This document shows, in pieces, positions 1 through 8,136 of a DNA stretch of 44,813 nt. The DNA is from Alphaproteobacteria bacterium (GTDB lineage Bacteria; Pseudomonadota; Alphaproteobacteria; UBA7985; JAUIBT01): the NCBI GenBank assembly GCA_030428565.1, contig JAUIDR010000025.1, positions 1-44,813 on the forward strand. Direction: 5' to 3'. Each line of letters opens with the position of its first letter. Position 1 is the first letter of the stretch. The position numbers and the translations under genes are program-made. Below the pieces are notes generated by a model. That model made no database searches. It saw only the letters and a program-made list of their open reading frames with translations, and was not told the DNA's origin.

Positions 1-651
1 TCCGACCATGCCAACATCAAATCACCTTGACGCTCTGTCTGACGCCCCATCGCCATCTGCATGTCCCCCGTTCAAATCGAGCTGGCAGAGAATCATGCAT
101 ACGCGACTTCGTCAACGGGCTGTTAAGATGGTCGCAATCCGTCCGGCAGGCATCGCTGATATTGTCAGCCTTGGTTGGGCATTCATTGAAATGCTGGCAA
201 CCGCTACGCTTGTGCTGATGCGCGCTGAAGCCGATAGCGCCAAGGCCAAAGGCGTGACAAGAAAGGTGACGAGAGAGACCGCGACGAGGGTAACAGCTTG
301 CTGCAAGATCAGGCAGACTGGGTCTAGCGGTCAGGGCCGCAGCGAAGTGCAAGTGGGCGGTCACGCGCTGTTTGCGAACGTTCGGTGTGCTCAATCCGCG
401 ATGCAAATCACGAAGCGTGGCGAAAATTGCGATTTTGGAGGGCTGGATTCGTGCTGACCTTCCGATTCGTGGCGAAAATTGTTAGAGTCGCCACATATTC
501 AACGCAATTCGTTTTCCCCTACCAGCAAACTTTTCGCGATTTCATGGCGGGGGCGGCGCAGAAATTTTCGCTGCATCAGTCCGCCCTCGGCGCGATTAAC
601 CCCATCCCAACGATGTATAGTGCGCCAGCGCGGGTCTGCCGATTTAGGTCG
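1..651. other. Leader region, no gene assigned
   Basis: I assign no gene here. Open frames exist on both strands, but they overlap one another, lack clear ribosome binding sites and have no recognisable domain. The reading frame of the gene at 652 stays open upstream to about 385, but that extension reads as arbitrary sequence ahead of a normal signal peptide, so I treat it as untranslated. From about 416 onward the stretch holds short repeats and an inverted repeat, annotated separately, that look like regulatory DNA for the gene at 652. Confidence 0.5.
416..571. promoter_or_regulatory. Cluster of GCGAAAA motifs with direct and inverted repeats
   Basis: A 14-bp sequence containing GCGAAAATTG occurs twice as a direct repeat, at 416-429 and 468-481, 52 bp apart. 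The core GCGAAAA recurs in reverse orientation at 531-537 and 565-571. The second direct copy is the left arm of a perfect 7-bp inverted repeat, GTGGCGA (469-475) and TCGCCAC (488-494), with a 12-nt loop. All lie within 240 bp upstream of the start at 652. They could be regulator binding sites or leader RNA structure. I know no regulator with this site and see no convincing -35/-10 pair. Confidence 0.4.
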
Positions 652-3534
652 ATGGTAAAGCCCGCTGCTTCGTTTGCGAGCGCGCGTACCGGGTTCGGGC
701 GGGCCGCGCAGCTTGGCACCGCAGCGGTTTTGGCCTTAGGCCTGACTGTTGGCCAAGCTTTGGCGCAACAAGCTCTTGAGCCACCAACGCCCATACCCGA
801 TTCAGATCAACCCGCGGCGCCAGAGAAGGCCGAAAGCGACGATCCGGTCGCGCGCGCCCTACGGCAGCGCTTACAGGCATGGTCACAACGCAATGGCAGC
901 GACGCGAAAACGGTATTTGACGACGGGCAAAGCGAGGAGAGCCGTGCCGCGGCGGCAGCGCTGAGCGAAGCCAAGCAGGCGCGAGTGGCTGAGGCGGAAG
1001 GTCAGAGCGTCAGCAGCGGTGGATCTTTGCCAGACCCTGAAAATGGGGCCGACCCGGAACAATTGCCCGCACCAACCAGCGATGAAGATCGTGAAGCGGT
1101 CGCGGCTGCCAGCGATGATGACCCGGACTTGGCGCAACCCAATGCGGTTGAGACCCAATCGCTGACCGGCGATCGTGAGTTGGACGCCATGTTGAGCGAT
1201 AGTCAGAAGCTGCTGCTCGTCCAGGCGATCCAAACCTTGCAGGTCATCAACAAGGAAGACGAACAGGCTCGTCAGCTCGCCGCGACTTTGACCGAAAAAC
1301 AAAAGCAAGCCCTGCTGAAACTGTTGCGCACCCTCGAAGATGTGCAAGCCGCTCAAGCTGAAGGCCAACGCGGTTTTACGCCCGATCAGCGGGCCGCAGT
1401 TGTGGATGTCTTGGAGACCTTGGAAGGCGAGCAAATCGCCATCGAGCGTGCACGCGAGCGCGCCCAGCAGCGGGCTGCTGCCCAGAAAGCGGCTGCGGCT
1501 CAGGCTGCTCAGGCAGGCGCGAACCAAGCGGCAAGCGCACAGGGGCTGTCGGGGGGGCTTCTCAATGCAGAGCAAGAAGCAGCACTTAACCGTGGCTTGG
1601 AAAAGTTGCGAGCGGCGCAGCGGGTGCAAGCCGAAGGCGGCGATGCGCAGGCGGCTTTGAATATGAGCGCCGCCGAACGGCAAGCTTTGTTGGCTGTTAT
1701 CCAGCTCATTGAAGGCCTGCGCGAACAGTTAGGCGATCAAGCCAGTGCCTCCAATTTGCGCGAGGAGCAAAAACAGGCCCTGGTGGCAGCCGTGACGCGT
1801 CTGCAAGAAGCACAGCGGCAACGCGATGCCGCGCCAACGACGCAGACAGCAGCGGCGGGTGCTACGGGCAATGCCGCTGCTACCAATGCTCAAGCGCGGC
1901 CAAGTGGGCCCTTGAACGGTGGCCTGCTGGCGACTTTGGGCGACAAGCGCGACGTCAACGCTGATCTTGCGCTCGAAGGTCCGGTAAAGGACGCGAGCAT
2001 GGTGGGGCGCCACAAGACCTTGCTATACACAACCCTGCGCGCTCCCGGTTCGGTGCAGACCGGCGTCAACTACCGTTCTGGAACCATGGCTTCTGGTCCG
2101 TGGGAAGCCAACTTCGGCATTGATGTTAGCGGTGAAATCAGCAGCCTGTTGGACGAGGGCGGCCCGGTGGGGAACTACCGCATTGTGCCCGACGCTACAG
2201 TAATGCGCCGCCTGACAAACACTATCAGCCTGAAGGCTGCGGCTCAGGGCGAATTTGTCAAAAACGCGGGCGCGGTTTTGGGCAGTTTGGGCTTGGTCTA
2301 TAGTCGTGGCAATACTGAAGTGACCGGCAATATCTTTGGCAAATACGAATACCTGGCGATGCCAGACCTGCCCGACGACAATCCCATGTCCTTCGTCGAT
2401 GCTACGACCTTTGGGGCGGATATCGGCGCCGCGCGTACCGATATCATTTTGGGCCCGACCAGCACCGACATCAGCGCTAAGGTGACGCTCTCGCATATCA
2501 TTGATCGCGACCCGACACTGGCCTTTGCCTCAAAAGCCATCACCAAATTAACCTCGGAAATGAGCCTTGGGGAGCGGGTTGCCAAAGCCCGTTCTGAATT
2601 CATCCAGCAGATTGGGGCGAGTGCCTACGGGCCACGGTCGGCGGGCGCATCGCCGATCACGGGCTTCGATGACATTTTTGCGCCCGAGGGCCAAAGCGCC
2701 GCCCCGCGAGGACCAATTGTGCGCCGAGGCGATGATATCTTTTCGCCCGAAGGGGCGGTGATCGGAGAACAGACCAGGGATTTGGTCGCAGAATTGCGCG
2801 GGCTTGACTTGGATGCTCTGCCCTATGACCTGCGCGAGGAGACGATCCGCAACTTCATTACCCAGCTCATTCGTCTGGGATATAGCGACGCCAAGACGCT
2901 GGAATTGAGCCTGGATCGCAACGCAGCCGGACTCATCACGGGCCGTGCCTCTGCGCGTTTACCCCAGATCTTCACGCCTAGCGTGGTTGGCGAGGCGCGC
3001 CTGTCCTACGCGGGGCAGTTTGTGCCAGCGGGCACCTTGGCGTTTAGCAATGACAGCTATATTCAGGAATTGGGCGGTCGGTTGATGGCCGCTTGGCAAG
3101 CTGCTGAGCGCACCACCTTGGCGGGGCAAGTCAACGCCTCAGTTAGCGGCGACTTCGCACTGAAATCGACCGCCGTCGCGCTTGAAGCGACCCAGGCATT
3201 CGCTCCCTACGCCAGCGCGTCACTGCGGGTCAAGAACACGAATTCCTACCTTTCGGGGCGCTATCTGCAGAGCCTCAATGAGCTGCGTGCAAGCCTGCGC
3301 GTGCGCGACGATGTCTATGGCGAATTCGAAGGCAGCATTGGCCGTGAGTTCGACGGTGATTTGACGCCGGGCGCCTTTGTTGCCGCCGCGGCCTACGCCA
3401 AAGGGGTCCGCAATGTTTTAAAGACAGGCCGTGATGCCGTGTTCGAGGCAGGCCTAGAGCTTCGTTATGATCCCGCCCTTGAACTGGACCCCCAACTAGG
3501 GGCCTTCGTTAAGGCCACATTTGAGCTAAACTGA
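652..3534 (+). CDS. Exported protein with six helical repeats and a beta-rich, probably outer-membrane C-terminus
   Basis: I do not recognise the family. The start at 652 is chosen because it opens a normal signal peptide (hydrophobic core, then ALAQ near residue 38) and has AGG a few bases upstream; earlier in-frame ATGs at 613 and 544 are possible. An acidic linker precedes six related helical units of about 30 residues starting near residues 181, 213, 242, 304, 338 and 369, with a pattern like L(S/T)xEQxxALxxxLxxLE. An Ala/Gln-rich spacer lies between units 3 and 4. From about residue 430 the sequence alternates polar and hydrophobic residues like beta strands. A helical insert near 640-750 carries a duplicated DDIF-x-PEG motif (residues 673 and 694). 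The protein has 960 residues and ends FELN. It probably anchors in or spans the outer membrane; this is inferred from pattern only. It is co-directional with the next gene, 59 bp apart, with a terminator after both. Confidence 0.75.
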   Translation: MVKPAASFASARTGFGRAAQLGTAAVLALGLTVGQALAQQALEPPTPIPDSDQPAAPEKAESDDPVARALRQRLQAWSQRNGSDAKTVFDDGQSEESRAAAAALSEAKQARVAEAEGQSVSSGGSLPDPENGADPEQLPAPTSDEDREAVAAASDDDPDLAQPNAVETQSLTGDRELDAMLSDSQKLLLVQAIQTLQVINKEDEQARQLAATLTEKQKQALLKLLRTLEDVQAAQAEGQRGFTPDQRAAVVDVLETLEGEQIAIERARERAQQRAAAQKAAAAQAAQAGANQAASAQGLSGGLLNAEQEAALNRGLEKLRAAQRVQAEGGDAQAALNMSAAERQALLAVIQLIEGLREQLGDQASASNLREEQKQALVAAVTRLQEAQRQRDAAPTTQTAAAGATGNAAATNAQARPSGPLNGGLLATLGDKRDVNADLALEGPVKDASMVGRHKTLLYTTLRAPGSVQTGVNYRSGTMASGPWEANFGIDVSGEISSLLDEGGPVGNYRIVPDATVMRRLTNTISLKAAAQGEFVKNAGAVLGSLGLVYSRGNTEVTGNIFGKYEYLAMPDLPDDNPMSFVDATTFGADIGAARTDIILGPTSTDISAKVTLSHIIDRDPTLAFASKAITKLTSEMSLGERVAKARSEFIQQIGASAYGPRSAGASPITGFDDIFAPEGQSAAPRGPIVRRGDDIFSPEGAVIGEQTRDLVAELRGLDLDALPYDLREETIRNFITQLIRLGYSDAKTLELSLDRNAAGLITGRASARLPQIFTPSVVGEARLSYAGQFVPAGTLAFSNDSYIQELGGRLMAAWQAAERTTLAGQVNASVSGDFALKSTAVALEATQAFAPYASASLRVKNTNSYLSGRYLQSLNELRASLRVRDDVYGEFEGSIGREFDGDLTPGAFVAAAAYAKGVRNVLKTGRDAVFEAGLELRYDPALELDPQLGAFVKATFELN

Positions 3535-3593
3535 TGTGTTACAAAAACTGGAATCGCGCTAAAACGCGATCACAAGCAAAAAGGAAAACCGCA

Positions 3594-4760
3594 ATGTTCA
3601 ACTGTGGTTTGAAAAAAGCTGGAGCTTCTGAACTTAAGCTGGAGAAGTCCGAGCAAAATGTTTCCTCGTCAGGTTGGTCCGCGACGCTGCGGCGTTGGCG
3701 CTTGAGCGCTGGCTTTGGCCTGGGTATGGCCAGTTTAGCCGCTGTCTTGCCGGGCCTGGCGCAAGCGCAGGTCATTTTGCAGCTCGATTTAGCGCTGTGG
3801 ACACGATTTAAAGGCACCGCGGTCGCGCTGCTGCAAGATGTGCAGCCTAATGGCGACGGCTTGCTGAGAGCCAACAAAACAAACGTCAACAATTACAATG
3901 CTAGCGACCAGATTGGCGCAGGCTCTTGGTTGCGTCTGGCTACGATTGCCCGCGATCAAGAAGCCATGCAAAAGGGGTTGCGCGCCATTGAAGTGACGCT
4001 CTCTGGCTCTTTGCCCGATGGCAGCTTTGTCCATGTTGAGCGTCTGGACAATACGCGGGTGCGTCGCGTCACGGGTCTACGTGGCAAATACTTGGACGCG
4101 TCTTTGCTGGGTGATTTTTGTTTGGGCCTACTTGTCGCTGACGCGGGCCAGCCGATTTCGGCCGAATACGGTCGTCGCAATTCGCCGCCGTTGGCGCGTA
4201 CCCTGCGCTCGCTAAAATTCCAGGCCCAGGCGCTGTTGCAGTTTTCGGCCTCTCGACCGGATCAGCTGATGACCTTGGCCGGTATGTTCCATTCTTGCGG
4301 CCTGCTGTTAAAGGATCAAAAGGCGCAAGCCATGGCGATCGCTTTTGCACAGCAAGCGGCCAAAAACACCACCTACGCGGGCGTTTGGACCTTCGGTGGC
4401 AAGACCGATACCAGTTTGGCCGCCAGCACCAACAAAGCGGCGCTAGACCTGTTGTCGTTGAAGTACGATGACACCTCTAAGCAACGCATTGAAGAGATCA
4501 TTGGCATGACCTCAAGCTGGTTGCTGGAGCGGATCGATTCTGACGGTGAGCTCAATTCAAAGGGCAATGCCTATAGCTGTGTGTCAAAGCGGGCCTTTGA
4601 CAGCAAACTATCCGGCATCAACCTGCGCGATTTGCTGTTCTCACTCTATCGCGGCGGCTTCTATCTGGATCGTGGCGACATGCTGGGCGCGGCCGAGAAG
4701 GTGGTCAATCGCCTGAATGCCAGCAACGTGCCCGACGGCTTCTGTTTCTTCAGGGCTTAG
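3594..4760 (+). CDS. Exported all-helical protein of unknown function
   Basis: A 388-residue exported protein I cannot name. The start at 3594 is preceded by AGGAAA at good spacing. The frame is open upstream to the previous stop, but that part lacks a ribosome site. A long basic n-region leads to a hydrophobic stretch ending LAQAQ near residue 62, so the protein is probably secreted to the periplasm or beyond. The mature part is helical, with recurrent turns such as LPDGSF and DSDGEL between helices. That resembles the alpha/alpha toroid of some glycoside hydrolases and polysaccharide lyases, but I see no catalytic signature, so this is only a fold guess. Four cysteines in the mature part, the last three residues from the end, could form two disulfides. 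Gene order and the shared terminator suggest it works with the preceding surface protein. Confidence 0.7.
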   Translation: MFNCGLKKAGASELKLEKSEQNVSSSGWSATLRRWRLSAGFGLGMASLAAVLPGLAQAQVILQLDLALWTRFKGTAVALLQDVQPNGDGLLRANKTNVNNYNASDQIGAGSWLRLATIARDQEAMQKGLRAIEVTLSGSLPDGSFVHVERLDNTRVRRVTGLRGKYLDASLLGDFCLGLLVADAGQPISAEYGRRNSPPLARTLRSLKFQAQALLQFSASRPDQLMTLAGMFHSCGLLLKDQKAQAMAIAFAQQAAKNTTYAGVWTFGGKTDTSLAASTNKAALDLLSLKYDDTSKQRIEEIIGMTSSWLLERIDSDGELNSKGNAYSCVSKRAFDSKLSGINLRDLLFSLYRGGFYLDRGDMLGAAEKVVNRLNASNVPDGFCFFRA

Positions 4761-4793
4761 CAGCCAGCGGCATTTCTTGGACGGAATTCTGAA

Positions 4794-4834
4794 AAAGGCT
4801 CGGTTCGATCGGAACCGGGCCTTTCGTTTTTTTT
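4794..4834 (+). terminator. Intrinsic terminator of the exported-protein pair
   Basis: A long hairpin (left arm from AAAGGC at 4794, right arm ending GCCTTT at 4824, GATC in the loop, one mismatch) is followed by a run of eight T at 4827-4834. It closes the two-gene unit. Confidence 0.9.
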
Positions 4835-5151
4835 AGCGCTCGCCGCCTTCTGTGGCAGAGCTGGCCATTTGATTTATCGTCCGGTTTTCCCTCTTGTGTC
4901 CTGGTTGTTCTTGGGGGTTTCTTGGTCGTTGCCCGGAGCCATTGAATGCAGGTCTACGTTCTAGGTTCCGGCAATGGGGCAGCGAGCATCGCGGCTCGTC
5001 TTCCCTGGCGACAAAGGGCGCTGTAGCCGCTTAGTTAGTTTGAGCGCTGACGATACCTAGCGGCACGGTCTTGCAGGAGAGATAAGGAGGCCAAACTGCA
5101 TTGCAGACTGGCTGTCGCACCTCTGCCGTTGTTTAGCGCGTTCCTCAGGGA
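4835..5151. other. Intergenic region with possible gene remnants
   Basis: No full gene is visible. Positions 4850-4870 match 21 consecutive bases of the nuclease-like gene at 28420-28440, and the same frame reads LWQSWPF in both places, so this may be a decayed copy. A 26-codon ORF at 4946-5026 has GGAG eight bases upstream and begins MQVYVLGSGNG, which resembles the first strand of a metallo-beta-lactamase-fold protein and then stops. A strong Shine-Dalgarno-like TAAGGAGG at 5083-5090 has no usable start codon after it. Together these suggest eroded genes, but none can be demonstrated from the sequence alone. Confidence 0.35.
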
Positions 5152-5895
5152 TTATAACTGGCCCGCGTGACTCATGTATTCGGTAAAGAGCAGCAAGCTG
5201 AAACTGGCAGCAGAAAAGGCACCCATCGTAGCAACGCGCCCGACCACCTGACCAGTTTGGGGCGCTGCCAAGATCCGTGGAAGGATTTGCATAGCAACAA
5301 CTTGCAGCAGTAGCCCAGAGCCGGCTGCGGTCAAGATTGGGGCCTCCCATCCAAAGCTTGTGCCCGCATAGCTGGTCAAGACGGCACCAAGGATTGCAGC
5401 GCCGCCTGAAATACCAAGATTAATCGCCAAGGCACGCAGGTTGCTCATACCGTTTGCGATCAATAGGCCCATTTCGCCCAGTTCGCTTGGGAGCTCGTGC
5501 AAGGTGACGATCAGAGCCGTAACGAGCCCTAACCAGGCATCGATCAGGGCTGCGCTAGCGATCAGGGCGCCGTCCACAAAGTTGCAGGCCGCGTCGCCCA
5601 ATTGCAGGCTGGTGATAGCTGACAAACGGTGGTGCGCACGCAGAGCGATCTGAATGCTCAGCCCCAAAACAGCTCCCAGGGCCATGTAACCCCAGAAGGC
5701 GGTGGTTGACAGTTGCGCGGCGGCTTCGGGCAACAGGTGTAGGACCACGTTTGCCAGCAAAGCGCTGGTTCCAAAGGCAGCCACCAACCAAATGCGTTCT
5801 CTTAAGCCGCCGATGTAGCCCAGAACGAACCAAGCCAGGCCAGCGGCCGAGGCGACTTGCAGAGCAACGATCAAAACAGGAAGCGCAAAAAACAT
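5152..5895 (-). CDS. ZIP-family divalent metal (zinc) transporter
   Basis: A 247-residue inner-membrane protein that probably imports zinc or a related divalent metal. It has about eight hydrophobic segments. Metal-path motifs of the ZIP family are visible: HLLPEA at residue 53, a CNFVDG segment at 104 where many members read HNFIDG, and HELPSELGE at 133. The His-to-Cys change at 104 is a variation in the usual metal site. The frame stays open upstream, but the residues before Met at 5895 do not look like a ZIP N-terminus, and the promoter of the divergent zur-like gene lies just beyond, so 5895 is preferred. It faces a Fur/Zur-family gene across a palindromic site, which points to zinc-dependent repression. 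Confidence 0.85.
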   Translation of the reverse strand: MFFALPVLIVALQVASAAGLAWFVLGYIGGLRERIWLVAAFGTSALLANVVLHLLPEAAAQLSTTAFWGYMALGAVLGLSIQIALRAHHRLSAITSLQLGDAACNFVDGALIASAALIDAWLGLVTALIVTLHELPSELGEMGLLIANGMSNLRALAINLGISGGAAILGAVLTSYAGTSFGWEAPILTAAGSGLLLQVVAMQILPRILAAPQTGQVVGRVATMGAFSAASFSLLLFTEYMSHAGQL

Positions 5896-5909
5896 TGTTT
5901 CGAGCCCAA

Positions 5910-5943
5910 TTGGAAGGAACTTGCTGCGTAGATATAATATATC
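5910..5943 (+). promoter_or_regulatory. Sigma-70-type promoter overlapped by a Zur/Fur-like palindrome
   Basis: On the plus strand TTGGAA (5910-5915) and a perfect TATAAT (5933-5938) are separated by 17 bp, a strong promoter for the regulator gene at 6077. The -10 lies inside the exact palindrome GATATA-A-TATATC (5931-5943). A-T-rich dyads of this kind are typical of Fur-superfamily sites. The same dyad sits 36 bp before the ZIP start, where a minus-strand -10 would be expected, so one bound dimer could control both genes. The assignment to Zur is inferred from context. Confidence 0.6.
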
Positions 5944-6076
5944 AATTGGGACTGCAAGTCTCTTTTGCGTGTGCCAGCCGTGCAGAGCACGCAGAGAGGC
6001 ACCAAACCGCGGCTGAAACCGGTTTGCTTTGACCTTCACGCTTGAAGGCGGCAAGCGTGCTGGCTACATTAACACC

Positions 6077-6517
6077 ATGACCCAGACCCTCGATCAAAGC
6101 TTGCTGGAACTCTGTTCGGCCAGGCAGCTCCGCCTGACGCCTCAGCGCCTTGATGTGCTCAAGGTGTTGGTCGCAGATGGCAAGGCCCTGGGGGCTTATC
6201 AGTTGTTGGAGCAGGTCAAGCCCCTCCACCCCAAGCTGACCATTACCTCTTTGTATCGAATTCTTGAGTTTTGGGCCCAGCAAGGCTTGGTGCACAAAGT
6301 TGCAGGGCTAAACGCCTATATTGCTTGCAATGACCCCCACGAAGAGCACACCCACGTGGTGATGTTCTGTGACTCTTGCGGCAAGACGATTGAGGTCTGT
6401 GACCACAAAGCGGGCTTTGACGCGGCTTCGACAGTGGGATCGCAAGGCTTTCACCAGTCGCCCAATCAAGTCGTCGAGTTTCGATGTTCGTGCGAGGATT
6501 GCCAAGCGGCGGCTTGA
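6077..6517 (+). CDS. zur: Fur-family transcriptional regulator, Zur-like
   Basis: A 146-residue metal-dependent repressor. The N-terminal half is the winged-helix domain with the typical segment LRLTPQRLDVLKVL and a recognition helix near LTITSLYRILEF. The C-terminal half carries the regulatory His cluster (HEEHTHVVMF) and two structural zinc pairs, C98-x2-C101 and C139-x2-C142. The ATG at 6077 matches where family members begin; an in-frame TTG at 6029 would add 16 residues with no family character. It is divergent from a ZIP transporter and shares a palindromic site with it, so zinc sensing (Zur) is preferred over Fur or PerR. It probably also regulates itself, since the palindrome covers its -10 box. 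Confidence 0.85.
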   Translation: MTQTLDQSLLELCSARQLRLTPQRLDVLKVLVADGKALGAYQLLEQVKPLHPKLTITSLYRILEFWAQQGLVHKVAGLNAYIACNDPHEEHTHVVMFCDSCGKTIEVCDHKAGFDAASTVGSQGFHQSPNQVVEFRCSCEDCQAAA

Positions 6518-6724
6518 TGCCCCGTGGCCAGGATCGCGGCAGCCCGCCGGTCCGATGCCGCCGCGAAAATTGCCCCGCCCAGGCATTGCTTCACCCCGTG
6601 GGATCGGCTAGAAGCCTCATTTCTTAAGGTCTTTTTGCGACCTTTGCCCCAACAATAACCCGGCCCCTTGGCTATCGCGTTCGATACCGAGAAATAGCGG
6701 CCAAAACCCCCTTGGGAACCACTC

Positions 6725-8044
6725 ATGAGCCGTCCATTGCGCGTTCGTTTCGCTCCTTCGCCCACCGGCAAACTACACCTGGGCAATATCCGTACCGCTG
6801 TTGTCAACTGGATGCACGTTCGCAGCCAAGGTGGCCAATTCTTGCTGCGGATGGATGATACCGATACCGAACGATCGACCCAAGACTACGCCGATGGAAT
6901 CATAAGCGATTTGAAGTGGCTTGGTCTGGATTGGGACGAGTTCGCGCGCCAGTCGGATCGCACCGATCGCTATGACTTGGCTCGCGATAAGCTGATTGCC
7001 GATGGTCGGCTCTATCCTTGCTATGAGACCGCCGACGAGCTGGCGCTCAAGCGCAAATCGCAGCTCCAGCGCGGTAAGCCGCCGATTTATGATCGCGCTG
7101 CCTTGGAGCTAAGCGAGGCACAAAAAGCAGCTTATGAGGCCGAAGGCCGTCGCCCGCACTGGCGCTTTAAGCTGGTCGATGGCGATATTGACTGGAACGA
7201 TTTGGTGCGCGGCGCCTCGCATTTCGAAGCGCAGTACCTATCAGACCCGGTTCTGATCCGCGAAGACGGTCGCTACCTCTATACGCTGTCGTCTGTCGTT
7301 GACGATATCGAGCTGGAGGTCAGCGACATCATCCGCGGCGAAGACCACGTTGCCAACACCGCTGTTCAGGTGCAGTTGTTCAAAGCCCTGGGCGGCGCGG
7401 TCCCAACTTTTGGCCATTTGCCCTTGATTACCGACGCTGAAGGTCAGGGGTTGTCCAAGCGCTTGGGTTCGGCTTCGGTCGAGCAGTTCAAAGCTGATGG
7501 TGTCGAGGCCTTGGCGATTGTTGCTTACTTGGCAGCGCTTGGTACGCCGGATGCGCCCAAAGTGGCCACTGAAGTCAGCCAGGTCGCCGAGGGCTATGAC
7601 ATCAGCCGCTACGGTCGCGCGACGCCAAAGGCTTCGATGGACGAGGTCTTGCAGCTCAATACCCGCGTTATTCATGCGCTCGATTTTGATACGATCGCTG
7701 ACAAGCTGCCCGGCTGGAGTGCTGACTTGTGGGCCGCGTTGAAAGACAACCTTGAGCAATACGAACAAGCCGACGAGATTTTGGCCATGGTCAAAGGGCC
7801 TGTGCATCCCGTCATCGAAGACGCGGTGTTCATTGCCGAGGCTGCTGCCTTGCTGCCCGAGACATGGGATAAAGGGACTTGGAAGACCTGGACCGATGCC
7901 GTCAAAGAAGCCACAGGGCGCAAAGGTAAGAACCTGTTCATGCCGCTGCGATTGGCTATTACCGGCCAGCCACGCGGGCCAGAGATGGCGACATTGCTGC
8001 CATTGATCGACCGCTCACGGGTATTGCAGCGGCTGGCTGTATAG
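6725..8044 (+). CDS. gltX: Glutamyl-tRNA synthetase (class I)
   Basis: Charges tRNA with glutamate. The 439-residue length fits the shorter alphaproteobacterial GluRS type. The N-terminus has the class I HIGH-type motif as HLGN (residues 18-21) within APSPTGKLHLGNIRTA, and the second signature reads GLSKR (242-246) in place of KLSKR, so the first lysine is replaced by glycine. I recall this form in alphaproteobacterial GluRS, so it is probably normal. Many alphaproteobacteria carry two gltX genes and one of them can charge tRNA-Gln for the transamidation route; which copy this is cannot be decided here. The ATG at 6725 has only a weak ribosome site (GGGAAC). It is followed by cysS on the same strand after 92 bp. 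Confidence 0.93.
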   Translation: MSRPLRVRFAPSPTGKLHLGNIRTAVVNWMHVRSQGGQFLLRMDDTDTERSTQDYADGIISDLKWLGLDWDEFARQSDRTDRYDLARDKLIADGRLYPCYETADELALKRKSQLQRGKPPIYDRAALELSEAQKAAYEAEGRRPHWRFKLVDGDIDWNDLVRGASHFEAQYLSDPVLIREDGRYLYTLSSVVDDIELEVSDIIRGEDHVANTAVQVQLFKALGGAVPTFGHLPLITDAEGQGLSKRLGSASVEQFKADGVEALAIVAYLAALGTPDAPKVATEVSQVAEGYDISRYGRATPKASMDEVLQLNTRVIHALDFDTIADKLPGWSADLWAALKDNLEQYEQADEILAMVKGPVHPVIEDAVFIAEAAALLPETWDKGTWKTWTDAVKEATGRKGKNLFMPLRLAITGQPRGPEMATLLPLIDRSRVLQRLAV

Positions 8045-8136
8045 ACTTGACTGCACAGACTGGCGATACCGACCGGTAATTAGATTGGCAGGCACGCCAA
8101 AGGGCCTAAAGGCAAGTAGATAAGGAAAGCTGGCAT

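Noticed and set aside
112-306. Small hydrophobic minus-strand ORF resembling a signal peptide
   Set aside because: It needs a TTG start, has no ribosome site, and an overlapping plus-strand frame looks equally hydrophobic.
385-651. N-terminal extension of the surface protein
   Set aside because: No ribosome site or family-like sequence; a normal signal peptide begins at 652.
883-1683. Long minus-strand ORF of 266 codons
   Set aside because: It lies inside the repeat region of the surface-protein gene; its length reflects biased codons of the real gene on the other strand.
8045-8136. Riboswitch or T-box-like leader before cysS
   Set aside because: Only a four-base hairpin is visible, with no conserved motif or terminator.
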